64,000 nt of DNA from Stachybotrys elegans (taxonomy: Eukaryota > Ascomycota > Sordariomycetes > Hypocreales > Stachybotryaceae). The first letter of the stretch is position 1; each line of letters begins with the position of its first letter. Below, in pieces: positions 44,958-56,022 of the stretch. The stretch spans positions 2,108,001 through 2,172,000 of the forward strand of contig JAGPNK010000005.1 of assembly GCA_020746835.1 (NCBI GenBank). The letters run 5' to 3'. The notes beneath the pieces are model-generated. The model saw nothing but the letters and a program-made list of their open reading frames with translations, was not told the origin of the DNA and ran no database searches. A program made the position numbers and the translations under genes.

Positions 44958-45672
44958 TTAAGCACCGTTGGTGCCGGGAATGGAGGGGAGACCAAGAGAG
45001 CTGGTCAGAGAGTTGACTGTAGAGTACAGGCTCTGCAGAACACCGTTCAAGCCAGTGATCTCGAGGCCGACGGAGGCGCCAAAGTTGCGGACCGTGTTGT
45101 AGTAGGCGACGACGGGGTTGAGGAAGGGCTCCAGGACCGAGCGGATGGCGTTGACCTCTGAGGCGATGAGCTGCTGGGTCGAGGGGCGCAGGTCCGTGAC
45201 GGTGACGGTGAGCACCGCGCGGATGTTTGAGAGGGCCGTGATGAGAGTATAGACCGACTGCGTGAGGTTGTCGACCTCCTGCTGCGTCAGGCCGCGGACG
45301 CTGCCTGCGAGACCGCCAGCAGATCCCGTGGTGACGGAGACAATGTCCCGCGTGGCGACCTGGATGGCGGAGAGAATGGCCCGGTAGTTGGCACGGAGGG
45401 TGCCCTCGAGCTGCACGATGATGGTCACCTCGGTGCTCTGGCGGATTGTCTGGAGCGCCTCCTCTGCAAGGACGCGGTTAGCAACGACTTCCATGGTTGC
45501 TGCTGGGCCTGGATATGTACATACCGATGGTTCGAACATTGGTTCTAGTGGACGATTCCAGGTTGGTAATGGCGGAGATGACAGTGCCGGACACGGTCTG
45601 CTGCTGGCGTGCCTCCATCTTGGGGGCCGCCATGGCCATGGTGGCAAGGAAGAGGACGTTGAGGAACTTCAT
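44958..45672 (-). CDS. Small secreted cysteine-free protein, 217 aa
   Basis: Two exons (45525-45672 and 44958-45463, minus strand) encode 217 residues. The N-terminus MKFLNVLFLATMAMAAPKM is a clean signal peptide. The mature part has no cysteine and is rich in Ser, Thr, Val, Leu and Asn. It has an amphipathic helical pattern (LTQQEVDNLTQSVYTLITAL, LIASEVNAIRSVLEPFL) and ends in a Gly/Pro/Asn tail. The pattern recalls fungal hydrophobic-surface-binding and cell-wall mannoprotein families, but I cannot assign one. The intron is set at 61 bp (45464-45524) because it has a TGCTAAC branch site and a TTGCAG acceptor; a 37-bp alternative would also keep frame but lacks a branch site. A TATA box lies about 110 bp upstream of the ATG. 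Confidence 0.8.
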
Positions 45673-48600
45673 GGTGAAGCTGGATAGATGGATCGAGGTG
45701 TTGCTCGGAAGACTGTGCTGTGAAGTGTGTTGATGGTGAGGCAAGAAGAATCGTGTCAACATCGGAGGACTCGACTTCTACTTATACTCGAGCCTCAACG
45801 ACTGGCCGGCAAGCAATCGTCCATGCAAGGTATAATCCTCGAGGGAGCACACAGCCCAAGGATGTGAGCCATCGTGATTCCGCCATCCTCCCCCTCCATG
45901 GCGGGACATCTAGACGACACGACGAGCCGGACGCTGCGAGACATGCTCAAGGTTCGGGGGAATTCCAGAACGAGCAAGGCGTCTGCAAAAGGGAGGGATA
46001 TCGACCGCGCGGTACACCTGGTGATTCTGTGCGCCCGCAGGCAGGAATTTCCGGCATCACTTGGCAAACGTAGGAGGCTACACAGAGCTACTGGCCGGCT
46101 TCCTCTCCTGTCCACTCCGGTTGGAGTTGGCCGGCCAAGACACGGGCGGTGGCTAATAGCACTCGGGCATAGGATTCGCGCTCCTTGCGACACAAAGCTT
46201 CAGCCACGACTTGTTTTCGTCCGATCTCTGTCCCCCTGAATGCATCGTACAAAGCCCGCATCAAAGTCGTACGGATCGCGTTCTCGCTTTTCAAGATGCT
46301 TCTAGGCCACGCCCCTTGAATATGCCCCCGCCCTCTATCGGATGGTTTCCCCTCTCCCGGACATGCTGAAGCTCGGCGTTTGATGGGAGCACCACGGCGT
46401 GGGCCTGCAACACAAGAGCGCACATTCCTCCTGCGGCTGAGAGCGGCTTCCTGTATCAGACAACCCAAGCGGTCGTCGGCCCGTTGCCGTACCTCGGGCA
46501 TCCGCAACCTTAGCCCTCCGTCAAGGGAGGCCGAGCTGAGGGCCCCAAGAATGCAGGCTGGCGAGACGCCCCATTCCATCGTCCCGCTGTGATTAGGTCA
46601 TCCGTAAGCAGCGGGCTTTGTGTCTCGGAACAGGTCTAGGCTTTTGTGCGAGGGGGGACATGTCGCTTCAATTCCGCCCTGTATGGAGTGCATCGCGATG
46701 GGCCTAGTACCCATGTGTGCCGTCCCGAGACTCTTGACATCAATTCATCCCATCCCTGCCTTGACCATTCTGTCCAGGGCTTAGCCGTGTCTCTGGGGCC
46801 GCGCCCGTTGCATTCCACGCGGAAGTTCCCGCCACAGTGCCCGTTGGCCAGCCAGATAATTGACAGGAAAGCTTATCGAGTAGGATGATGGTTTACAAGG
46901 CCTCTTGGCACTTGCGGAGTTGAAGGGAGAAGATCTCGATTTGACTTTCATATGACCCAGATGTATCCGTGTCTAAGGGGTTGACCTAGCTTTCACGAGT
47001 GGTTGACTGGGGACAGTGCATCAGGTTTGAGTCGATGCCCCAGCGCCGCATTGTATCCTTCATAATCTGGCAGTTATATGTCATATATCTTCTCCTGTAA
47101 TATATACTGGCCGATGTACAGGAAACTTGGCAATGACCTCGTTGTTTTCTTTCTACTCCTTCCACCTTGGAGCTACATACCTCTTTTCAGCGTCATCCTG
47201 GCGGATGATTGGGTTGTATATCGAACACAATCTTTCGTATTCTCGGCCTAACTTTCCCGAGTCCGATCATCCTTTCAGAAGACCTTTAGAACCTTAATGC
47301 TGAGCTTTTGCTTACTCTGGCAAGGGAGACGTGACGATATCATGAGGTCAGCGGTTGCATTATAAGAATGTGATGGTTCTCGGAGGGTGATAGGATATCC
47401 TTCACTGAGTTGTGAACAAACAATAGATGTGGCAAAGAGATGCCCGATTGTTTTGAAGATGTTACCCGCTTAACTATTTGGCGTTGACGAGAGCTTCCTT
47501 GACATTCCTAGTAGGTGTATCCATACAACACCAGTCCTTGGGTCATTCGTGGAATACTTGGCAGCAAGCATATAGCCAATCACGAGTTCGTGATTGTGGT
47601 GGACTTCACCAGCCTCTCTCCAAACTGCTGTCTGTGATAGAAGGGGCCATTATTATGGCGGTTGGCACGCTGCTGCTATAATTTGAAGATTAAAGGCCGT
47701 GGTCCACGGAGAAGAAAGCTACAGAAATCAACCTGCGGGAACGCTGCAGCTAATTCCTTCATGATGGACCCAATACCAAAGTCTAGAGGGAAATGACTAG
47801 TCCAACACCTTGTGCCGCTACAACAGGCTCGACGCCAGGGAGGATTATCTGATGTCTCAACAGAGATTGGGACGAGACCTAGACGCCTTCGAGCCACGCG
47901 ACACACCAGCGTGGCAGCCTCCCTTATCCTTTTGAGCTTCTGGTCGTTTAGCCACGCAGAATGCAGTAAGGTGTGCTTTGGCTAGTCCACTCACACGAAT
48001 GTAGAGCGCTGACGTGCCCCTAATGCCCGCGATGATCTCTCCTGGCGTCCTGTTAACGGCGGCGAATTGAAGGGATCAGAGCCTATTCTTGGGTATGCTT
48101 GTTTTCGGAAGGGGGAAGATCCGGCTGATTCAAGTGAGCCCTGGCATCGACATTCCAGTCCCTCCGCCCTACTGCGAGTACATGGTGTCGATCCAAGGGC
48201 AGCTCCGCCTTTAGTTCCGGGGATGGCTACCGGCTGCTTCGAGCATATCAGGCGACCGTTTGCGAGCGTGAGAAGGATGTTGGAGTTAGTCCCATTAAGC
48301 GGACACACGTACTTACTCTCTGCGGTTTAGGTCTGATAGTTGTCAACATAGATGACTACATTTTGACTGATGACAAACAGGCTTGGACCGTTGCATGTTG
48401 CCAAGGCTGGGATAAACTTACCACTATGCCTACCAGAGTCTATCTGGTCTACGGTGGCGCGAGACATTTCAGAACTTTAGCAACTGATCTATCAAGATCT
48501 ATCAAGGACTTGTTCCCAATCACTACGCTGACAAATTGCCCGAATTACTCATTCTCGTAGCATGTTGTTTCTGCCTCTTCAAACAGAAGAGCATCATAGC

Positions 48601-49147
48601 CGCAATAAGTAACCAACTCACAGTACACTGGAGGGGATAGAGGAGCTGCTACGACCCAGGTGATGAGATCAAAGCCAGTCAGCTGAGCATGGTCGACGAT
48701 GTGTGACATTCATTTGTTTTCCGCAAGTCTGATTTGTTAAGGTAGCAAACTTTCATGAGTCTGTTATAGTAATAACAACATCTCTGTATGATGGTAAAAG
48801 TATTGCAGGAACAGGCTATTTCAACGTGTAGCTTCATCTCTCCTAGTCAAGTTTGTGGGAACATAAACTTCTATAATACAGTCCGCCTATATTCCCGCCA
48901 TCTGGGGGCTGCGGCCGAGGAAAAATGATGGAACAAGCACCACGACCGTTGATGGAGTTTGGTTATGTTTATGAGGCTGACAGGAGCGCACAAGGGTCCG
49001 ACGGTCTAGACCGCTTATAGGCCTGGTGCGGCTGAAAGGCGAGTGTCACCAGCTTCGAAACATGCCACAGTGCGAACAAACCCCCCTGAAAATTTCTTTG
49101 CACTCTACAGTGCGTGGAAACCAACTGGCCTCGAGTCGTCCTTCGAC
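45673..49147. other. 3.5-kb gap, no genes recognised
   Basis: Apart from the secreted-protein promoter at the left edge, I find no supported feature. From about 46,900 to 48,960 the sequence is visibly AT-richer than the housekeeping block, with many stops in all frames. This fits non-genic or mutated accessory DNA, but I could not identify a transposon family or terminal repeats. The last few hundred bases should contain the HET gene promoter. Confidence 0.5.
45781..45786 (-). promoter_or_regulatory. Probable TATA box of the secreted-protein gene
   Basis: TATAAG on the minus strand lies 109 bases before the ATG at 45672, in the context GAGTATAAGTAG. Spacing suits a core promoter with a leader of roughly 80 bases. 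It was identified by sequence only. Confidence 0.5.
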
Positions 49148-51067
49148 ATGTCTTCCCCGGGACCACCAGCGTACCCCTATCGGCAGCTCCAGTCACATAG
49201 CATACGAGTCCTCACCGTATATCCAGGGACCGAGCAAAATGGGGTCGTCTGTGGTCTGGAAGAGGTAAATATCCAAAGGCTCCCTCCATACGAAGCATTA
49301 AGCTACTGCTGGGGCGATCCGAATGATAGACTACCCATCCAGTGCAATGGGCTTCCTTTCCGGGTCACCAAGAGCCTGCATTCTGCTCTCGTACGGCTTC
49401 GTCTCCCAGACCAACCCCGCAGGATATGGGCGGACGCGATATGCATCAACCAAGACGACACAGCCGAGAGGAGCTCCCAGGTACTCCTGATGCAGACCAT
49501 ATACCGGGGCGCCGTCTCCGTAGTTGTGTGGCTCGGGGGGCCTGTAGAGGTCAACGGTCAGGATCTATGGCCGATACCCCATCTCCTAGAGGCTGCGCAA
49601 AAGAACCTCAAGCGGACGCAGCTGCCAATAAAGCACGGGACCAAGGACTGGGTCAAGTTTGTTCTCAGCAACGACTGGACAACCAACGGAGACCTGCAGG
49701 ACAAGAAGTGGAACGCAATCATCAAAAGCCTCATCATGATGCTCCAGAGGCCGTGGTTCCTGCGCACCTGGATCATACAGGAAGTCGCTCTCGCCCGCTC
49801 GGCCGTCGTCTTGTGCGGGAGGCACGAATCGAGCTGGGACGACTTCTACCGCGCCGTCGGCTATGCAATCGACGTCGACTACTTTTCCAACACGGCGCCC
49901 GAGATGTACAGCTCCATTCGACAGATCGAGAAGACGAGACGAGACATCTTCACGCGTGGCCACGTGCAGCGGCCGCTTGACTTGCTCTCAAACTTCCGCG
50001 TGTTTCTAGCAACAGATGCTAGGGACAAGGTGTTCGGCCTATACAGTCTGTTCAGCCCATCGGATCGAGCCGTCGTCGAGCTCGCACCCAACTATGACAT
50101 GGACGTGGCGAGTGTTTTTACGCGAGCAGCCGTCGACTGCATCGCCGTGGAGGGAAACCTGGACATTCTCAGCTTTGCTACGCGCGGGGAAGAGTACGAA
50201 TCGCTGCCCTCCTGGGTCCCGGACTGGACTTTCCAGGACCGTGCTCAGCCTCTGCTGCCTCGGTTCCTGCTCAACCAATCCTTTGGCGACCATTCGTGGC
50301 CGGCTAGTTGGGTCTCGGCCACGGGCAGCACGTACCCCGTCGTGGAGCTGAGCAAGGACTCCAAGAGGATCTCCTTGATGGGATGCATCGTCGACAGGGT
50401 CGTGGCTATTGGCGGAGTGCTGCACAAGACGTACTTGCAGGAAGATCCTGGACATGCCATGACCGAACATGCAGAGATGCTGAAAGAAGGGAACGAAGTC
50501 TTCCAGAGCTGGGGAGCCTTATGTGGCATACCAGAGAACCGCGCTTACTTCACGGGCGAAACCGCCTACGACGTCTTCTGGAAGACGATGCACGCGGGGA
50601 CGTACCCTTACGGCGACGAGCAGAAGACCAAGACGGCCTTTGAGAAGTGGTACCGGCCTTTCAAAGACATGCAGGACATTGAAGCGTGCGCCGAGGAGGG
50701 CGCCAAGGTATGGAATGACGACGACGTGGGCGTCATCCACGCGACCGCTTCAACCGTCAAGTGGATTGGCAAGTTGACCTACAAGGGGATGAGGATGGGG
50801 TTCGGCATGTGGCGCGCCCCGAATCAGACGCGCATGGCGGCGGTGCACAGGCTCATGCTGCGCACCGAGAGGGGGTACGTGGGATTGGCGTCTGCTAATG
50901 TCGAGGAGGGTGACTATGTTGCTTTGTTTCAGGGCTGCAAGCTGCCTTTGATACTTCGGGAAGCCACTGAGGATTCGTGGAATCTGATATCTGATGCCTA
51001 TATCCACGGCATCATGGATGGAAGGTTGTTTGAAACGCTACCGTGCATTATGCTTGACTTGGAATGA
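49148..51067 (+). CDS. HET-domain (heterokaryon incompatibility) protein
   Basis: A single exon encodes 639 residues. The frame is open upstream to about 49043, but the first ATG in it is at 49148 (MSSPGPPAYPYRQL). The HET domain fills the first third: block 1 YEALSYCWGDP, then LHSALVRLRLP, block 2 RRIWADAICINQDD followed by SSQVLLMQTIYRGAVSVVVW, and later WFLRTWIIQEVALA. The region after it (ATDARDKVFGLYSLF, YESLPSWVPDW) is the usual companion sequence of large fungal HET proteins. HET domains trigger cell death after fusion of incompatible strains and are related to TIR domains. Most family members, probably including this one, have no tested allele specificity. It stands alone in a gene-poor stretch, as HET genes often do. 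Confidence 0.95.
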   Translation: MSSPGPPAYPYRQLQSHSIRVLTVYPGTEQNGVVCGLEEVNIQRLPPYEALSYCWGDPNDRLPIQCNGLPFRVTKSLHSALVRLRLPDQPRRIWADAICINQDDTAERSSQVLLMQTIYRGAVSVVVWLGGPVEVNGQDLWPIPHLLEAAQKNLKRTQLPIKHGTKDWVKFVLSNDWTTNGDLQDKKWNAIIKSLIMMLQRPWFLRTWIIQEVALARSAVVLCGRHESSWDDFYRAVGYAIDVDYFSNTAPEMYSSIRQIEKTRRDIFTRGHVQRPLDLLSNFRVFLATDARDKVFGLYSLFSPSDRAVVELAPNYDMDVASVFTRAAVDCIAVEGNLDILSFATRGEEYESLPSWVPDWTFQDRAQPLLPRFLLNQSFGDHSWPASWVSATGSTYPVVELSKDSKRISLMGCIVDRVVAIGGVLHKTYLQEDPGHAMTEHAEMLKEGNEVFQSWGALCGIPENRAYFTGETAYDVFWKTMHAGTYPYGDEQKTKTAFEKWYRPFKDMQDIEACAEEGAKVWNDDDVGVIHATASTVKWIGKLTYKGMRMGFGMWRAPNQTRMAAVHRLMLRTERGYVGLASANVEEGDYVALFQGCKLPLILREATEDSWNLISDAYIHGIMDGRLFETLPCIMLDLE

Positions 51068-51240
51068 CCCTATACGTTATCAGAGTAGATGCATCTACCA
51101 CAGTTTGTCGAGGAAGTGATGAAAAGACCTCTCTGCCCCTGTACAGAGGTGGTTTTATCAATAGTAAATTGCGGTCAAGGACGTGTCATATAGCCATCCG
51201 AACTCTTTTCCATTCTACAACGGCAGCAAGTCTTTCTCTC

Positions 51241-52741
51241 TTACCTAAACTCATCCATAAACTTCGCGTGAAACGACTTTACGCTGTCGATCCACTCGGT
51301 TCCAGGCGCCAAGAAGGTGATCCTGAAGTGCAGCGTCCCTTCGACCTGCCCGAATCCACTTCCTGGCACAATACAGACTCCCGTAGCATCGAGGAGCCTA
51401 TGACAGTAAAACTCATCCCCCTCTCGCCCCTCCTTCTGTGCCGCCTCGACAGCCTTTGTAGGTAGGTGGATCGTGGGGAACAGATACATCGAGCCCTGGG
51501 GCTCGCCGCATTCCACGCCCTCCATATCCTTGAATGCTTCATACAATGCCGTGGCTCGTCGTTTGAGTTCGGCAAAGATGGCGTCGTTCTCCCCCTGAAA
51601 CAACTCATATGAGGGAGAACCCGGTTGCGGAGGGTTGACCATCAGCTCAAGCAGACATTGGCCAATTACAGGAGCGCACAGTGTGATGGACACGTATTTG
51701 TACACCTGTTCCATGACTTGAGCGTCAAATCCAATGAGCTCGAAGTAGCCGCCACGATGGCCACACTCGCCGATGAGACCCTTGGAGATAGAGTGCACCG
51801 ATGCCAGTTGAATACCATCGAACCTTCCGGGTTTCTCTTTCTGTAGGTCATAGAGCACCTTGCGGAAAGAGTGGAAGGCCCCAATGAACACGTTGGCTTG
51901 GTAGACTTCATCAGCCAGAACCACGAGCTCCTCCTGGGCGGCAAATTCAAGCACAGATCGGACATCGGAGTCGGATAAGGAGGCACCGGTAGGATTGCCG
52001 GGATTGATGACAACAATGGCTCGTACCTCGATGCCGCTCTGCTTCGCCTTCTCATATGCCTCCTTGATCTGGGCAAGCGAGGTGCCCCAGTTGGCATCCT
52101 CGTTCAGGTAGTATGGCACACAGGTAGCATCTAGAACAGACAGGAGGGCTGTATATAGGGGATACTGTGGGATAGGGACCAGAATGCCCGTCTTGGGACC
52201 TGCACAGGCTATGTGCAAGAGGATGTTGACAGCTGAGGATGCGCCGGCGCTGAGGTAGATATTGGCTGGGTCGGCCACATAGCCATCTCGTCCTGTCGTT
52301 GTCAGAATACTTCTATTTGTGTGCCAGATCCGAGAGCCTGAACTCACGTTCTAGAAACTTTGCCACGCTCTCCTTGATTGCCGGGACGCCTGCGCTGGCA
52401 CTGTACGCGCCGACGCTGCCGACCTGCTTCAGTAGCCATTGCGCCCGCTCCACCACGTCGGATGGATATCCCATGATATTTTTCAGGGCATCTTCATGCT
52501 CCAGGAGCTTTGGGTTCTCGAGGAGACTCAGCACCTGCCGATAGAATGTGATGGGCTTTTGGCCGAGCTGTTGGGGATTGCCTATGTTGGAGCTGATGAC
52601 TTGGTCGAAAGGGAGATCGGAGGCATTCCCTTGACGTATTTTGGCACGATAGGCCTCGGATTTGACAGCTAATTCGCCTCGGACGGCGTATTTGGCCCTG
52701 ACTACGTGCTGGTTGATGTTGTCGATGGTGAGTCGTGGCAT
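51241..52741 (-). CDS. ALT1: Alanine aminotransferase
   Basis: Two exons (52348-52741 and 51241-52292, minus strand; 55-bp intron) give 481 residues. The enzyme interconverts alanine plus 2-oxoglutarate and pyruvate plus glutamate, using PLP. Family features are: the start MPRLTIDNINQHVVRAKYAV; SSNIGNPQQLGQKPITFYRQ; LSAGASSAVNILL at the phosphate-binding turn; VVINPGNPTGASLS with the PLP-contacting Asn; ADEVYQANVF with the Asp/Tyr pair; the PLP lysine in SISKGLIGECGHRGGY; and the substrate Arg in HFRITFL. The GECGHRGGY ending is specific to alanine aminotransferases rather than aspartate ones. There is no convincing mitochondrial presequence from this ATG, so the form is probably cytosolic. 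Only 173 bp separate it from the HET gene, tail to tail. Confidence 0.95.
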
Positions 52742-54405
52742 TATGAGCGACGGGACGCCGTGGCAATAGGTGCAATCCTGGATAAAGAGTACTGATAGGG
52801 CGACGCAGTCGAGGGTTGTAGGATCCAGGGACGATAAAGATTCTGCTGATAGGAGAGAGAGCAGCGAGATTGTTTGGGGGAATAAATAATGGCGAAAATA
52901 ATGTTTGCCCAGAAACTACCTCGTACTAAGCAAGCCGATGCCGGCTGCTCTTCCAGAAATGTAACTGCCTACAGCTTAGTGGAAGGTTCTTTCTTATCTC
53001 AGCATCGCTCCTGCTTCAATTCATCCGGAACATTCATTTACTACAATCAATGGAAGGGACGCAAACTGTGCTCTGAGATGCCGGCCAACCTTCTCCTTGC
53101 CACAGAAATATCGCCACATTATCCTCAGGCAAATCTCGCCACCTGAATCGCTGCTTGCCCAGCACACCATGTGCGGCAGACCGAACAGCATGGCCTGGGC
53201 ATGTAGTTCAATAGTCCTCAACCACTCCAAATAAGGACGAGGATTTGTGGTGATTCGAAAGTCCATGCAGTTCGGCTGCACCATCAAGTCCGGTTGCTCT
53301 TTGCTCTGATCCCCAAGGCAACAGTCTCGAGCAGGACTCGGACCCCCAGGACCGGCATCATAATGTCGATTCCGGGCCCTTTGGTGTCTCGATTTTACGA
53401 CAGGCTTCGGCAGATATTCAGCAAGGGTGTTTCCAATGAAAATCCCAGCGCAGTTGCCAGATATGGACGACTATCATCCATGGTGCAAATTACTGATATC
53501 GTGATGGCGTTGAAATCTCGCCATACTGGTTCCAGGTATGTCTATGTTTCATACCTGGTAAAGAGATTTCACCAACTTGGAAGCTAGATATCTATGAAAT
53601 ACCATAACGTACATCTGTTGGCAACATTCTCAATCCAAAACAACGTTGTTGACTCTGAACGCTTTCGGATAAACGAATCGGGATGACTGTCAGCCGAGGT
53701 GGAAAGAAACGGTAGCGATGATGCAGTCTACCAAGTTGGGAATGGAGAAGAGAAGTCACAGATACGTGAGGTTTGTTATGCCACGGGTAAAGTACCCACG
53801 TTGCGCCATCTCTTCATCCCAATCTCGAACTGTCAACGCTAGTACAACTACAAGCTGGGCAACGAGTACTTCAACAATATCAGCCAAGATTACTGACCGA
53901 ATTATTGGGGGCCAATCCCTCCCGGATAGACGGTGCCGGGGTTATGGGTGTCGGACACTTGTTTGGGGGCACAACAGACAACTAGAAAGCCTTGTCGCCA
54001 CATTTTGCGGGCGCTGGCGGACCAGCACTGTGCAAGGAGACGTTATGCGAAGCTTTTCCATCGTCACCGTTTCCACTGGTTCCGAGAAATCTCCCCACGC
54101 TTGACGAGAGAGGAAGGTCGCGAGACCCAGCGCCAAGATTCTTCAGGCACTAGCATCGATACCTGGATCCAGCTTGCCATCCTTCACTGCCCTGGTTAGT
54201 AAGGATGCTGGGTCACGATACCTTCTGGAAAACGCCTAGATGCAGGTACTGTGGGGCTTACTGCAGTAGGTTCGTGTCCCTTGTCTTGGAGATATCATCG
54301 GGGGCTGGAAAGCGGACACAGCAACGTTATCCAGCGTGATGAACCAGCTATAAAGAGGCCTGCTGCGAGCCAAAGGAAAGCATCGAGATCAGCAAGCCGC
54401 TCATC
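52742..54405. other. 1.7-kb gap, short unrecognised frames only
   Basis: The left side holds the ALT1 promoter and the right side the esterase promoter. In between are short frames such as 53021-53287 (-) and 53718-54199 (+) with some protein-like stretches, but none is complete or recognisable. Codon use is mixed and stops are frequent, as in decayed accessory DNA. Confidence 0.45.
54349..54355 (+). promoter_or_regulatory. Probable TATA box of the esterase gene
   Basis: TATAAAG lies 57 bases before the ATG at 54406. The short spacing implies a leader of only 20-30 bases, which is common for strongly induced secreted-enzyme genes. Confidence 0.55.
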
Positions 54406-56022
54406 ATGAAACTGACTGCTATCTCTCTGTTCGCGCTGGCCACCGAGGCCGCCCGAGGCCAATGTGCCAGGGGCCCAGGTTGCAACCCTCTCACGGTCCG
54501 GACGGCCACGGGCACTTACACGGGCATGATTGACCCCGAGTTCCCAAACACTCGGCAGTGGCGCTCGATCCCCTTTGCGGAGCCTCCCGTTGCCTCGCGC
54601 CGCTGGCTGCCGCCCCAGAAGCTCACCTCGTCGCCCGACGAGCACCACTACTCGGTCAAGTACCCGGCGTCGTGTCCGCAGTTCATCTCCGGGGTTCCCT
54701 CCTTCTGGAACGCCAACTACACGCAGGGCAACCTGATCTACAACGGTGCACAGAATGACACCTCGGGTCTCGCAGGCGAAGCTACGTCGGAGGACTGCCT
54801 GCAGCTAGCGGTATGGACGCCGACAACGGAGCCGCCCGAGGGAGGTTTCCCCGTCATGTTCTTCATGACGGGCGGCGGGTTCATCTTGGGCGGAGTTGAG
54901 CTTCCCTGGCAGATCCCGACGTCGTGGGTTGAGCGGTCCCAGTCGCACATTGTTGTCAGTGTCAACTACCGCGTCAGCATCTTTGGTTTCCCGAACGCCC
55001 GCGGGCTCGAGGAGCAGAACCTCGGGTTCCTTGACCAGCGCATCGCCCTTGAATGGGTTCACGAGAACATTGCGGCGTTTGGCGGCAACCCATCCCGCAT
55101 CACGCAATGGGGCCGCTCAGCCGGAGCTGTCAGCACCGACATCCACGCTTATGCCTGGCACGAGGACCCCATCGCTCAGGCCTACTACATGGAATCCGGT
55201 ACTGCTTTCGGATCCAACCGGATTCCGGAGCCGGCATATTCCAACTTCAGCTTCGTGGCCGCCAACGTCGGGTGCGCATCACCCTGCGGTCCTGGCTGCG
55301 AGGACGAGGACGGCAAGGCAGAGCTCGACTGTATGCGCCAGGTATCGATGACGCAAATCGTCAACTTTGTCGGGCAGTATGCCGACAGGGGAGAGACGCC
55401 CCTGCTGGACTTTAGGCTGGTCGTCGATGACAAGATTGTCTTTGCCGACTACCATGCCCGGTCCGAGGCTGGCAAGATCGCTCGCGTACCTACCATGATA
55501 TCGGTGACGGCCAACGAGTTCTCAGTGGCAGCCCCATGGCCGGTAGAACCTGACTACGTCCCCGACCAGGAATTCTTCGACCAGGGGACCATGTTCTACA
55601 TGGCGTGCCCGGCGCTCAACGCAACCGCCTACCGAAACCGCCTAGACACCGAGGTGCCCGTCTTCCGGATCCAGTACGCAGCCGAGTTCCCCAACCTCAA
55701 CGTCTGGGACTGGCAGGGCGCATATCACAACTCGGAGACGCCACTGATTTTCGGCACGTACGAGCTTCTGGACCACATTGCGCCGTCGACCGAGTACCAG
55801 CGCCAGGTTAGCGAGTCGATGCAGGACCACATCCTTGCTTTTGTCAAGGATCCGTACAACGGCCCGCAGGAGATGGGCTGGCAGCCCATGGTCGTCAGTG
55901 AGCCCAATGGCGGTCAAATTCTCCGGTTTGGCGGTTCTAGTGGGAAGGTGTTTGAGTTTGTTGACGGCATTGATGTGGACGGTGCATGTCTTGGCATAGG
56001 AAAATACGAGCCGTTTCCTTAG
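54406..56022 (+). CDS. Secreted type-B carboxylesterase/lipase
   Basis: A single exon encodes 538 residues. MKLTAISLFALATEAARG is a signal peptide, so the enzyme should be secreted. The fold is the cholinesterase/carboxylesterase type of alpha/beta hydrolase: SIPFAEPPVASRRWLPP near 54-70, SEDCLQLAVWTP with the conserved Cys, an oxyanion loop MTGGGFILGG and VSVNYRVSIFGFP. The nucleophile elbow is QWGRSAGAVS with Ser near 238; the residue before Ser is Arg instead of the usual Glu (GESAG) or Gln. The catalytic acid is probably in TANEFS, and the His lies in GAYHNSETPLIFGTY. Several NxT/NxS sites (NYT, NDT, NFS, NAT) fit secretion. Substrate is unknown; it could act on lipid, plant or feruloyl esters. 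Confidence 0.92.
   Translation: MKLTAISLFALATEAARGQCARGPGCNPLTVRTATGTYTGMIDPEFPNTRQWRSIPFAEPPVASRRWLPPQKLTSSPDEHHYSVKYPASCPQFISGVPSFWNANYTQGNLIYNGAQNDTSGLAGEATSEDCLQLAVWTPTTEPPEGGFPVMFFMTGGGFILGGVELPWQIPTSWVERSQSHIVVSVNYRVSIFGFPNARGLEEQNLGFLDQRIALEWVHENIAAFGGNPSRITQWGRSAGAVSTDIHAYAWHEDPIAQAYYMESGTAFGSNRIPEPAYSNFSFVAANVGCASPCGPGCEDEDGKAELDCMRQVSMTQIVNFVGQYADRGETPLLDFRLVVDDKIVFADYHARSEAGKIARVPTMISVTANEFSVAAPWPVEPDYVPDQEFFDQGTMFYMACPALNATAYRNRLDTEVPVFRIQYAAEFPNLNVWDWQGAYHNSETPLIFGTYELLDHIAPSTEYQRQVSESMQDHILAFVKDPYNGPQEMGWQPMVVSEPNGGQILRFGGSSGKVFEFVDGIDVDGACLGIGKYEPFP

Noticed and set aside
45488..45524. 37-bp intron in the small secreted protein gene
   Set aside because: It would keep frame but lacks a branch site; the 61-bp choice has TGCTAAC and TTGCAG.
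47676..48308. Two minus-strand frames in the HET-side gap
   Set aside because: They are short, interrupted, and match no family I recognise; not enough to call a gene or a transposon relic.
53718..54199. Short + strand frames with Tyr/Asn-rich segment
   Set aside because: I considered a LysM-type remnant, but Cys spacing and stops do not support it.
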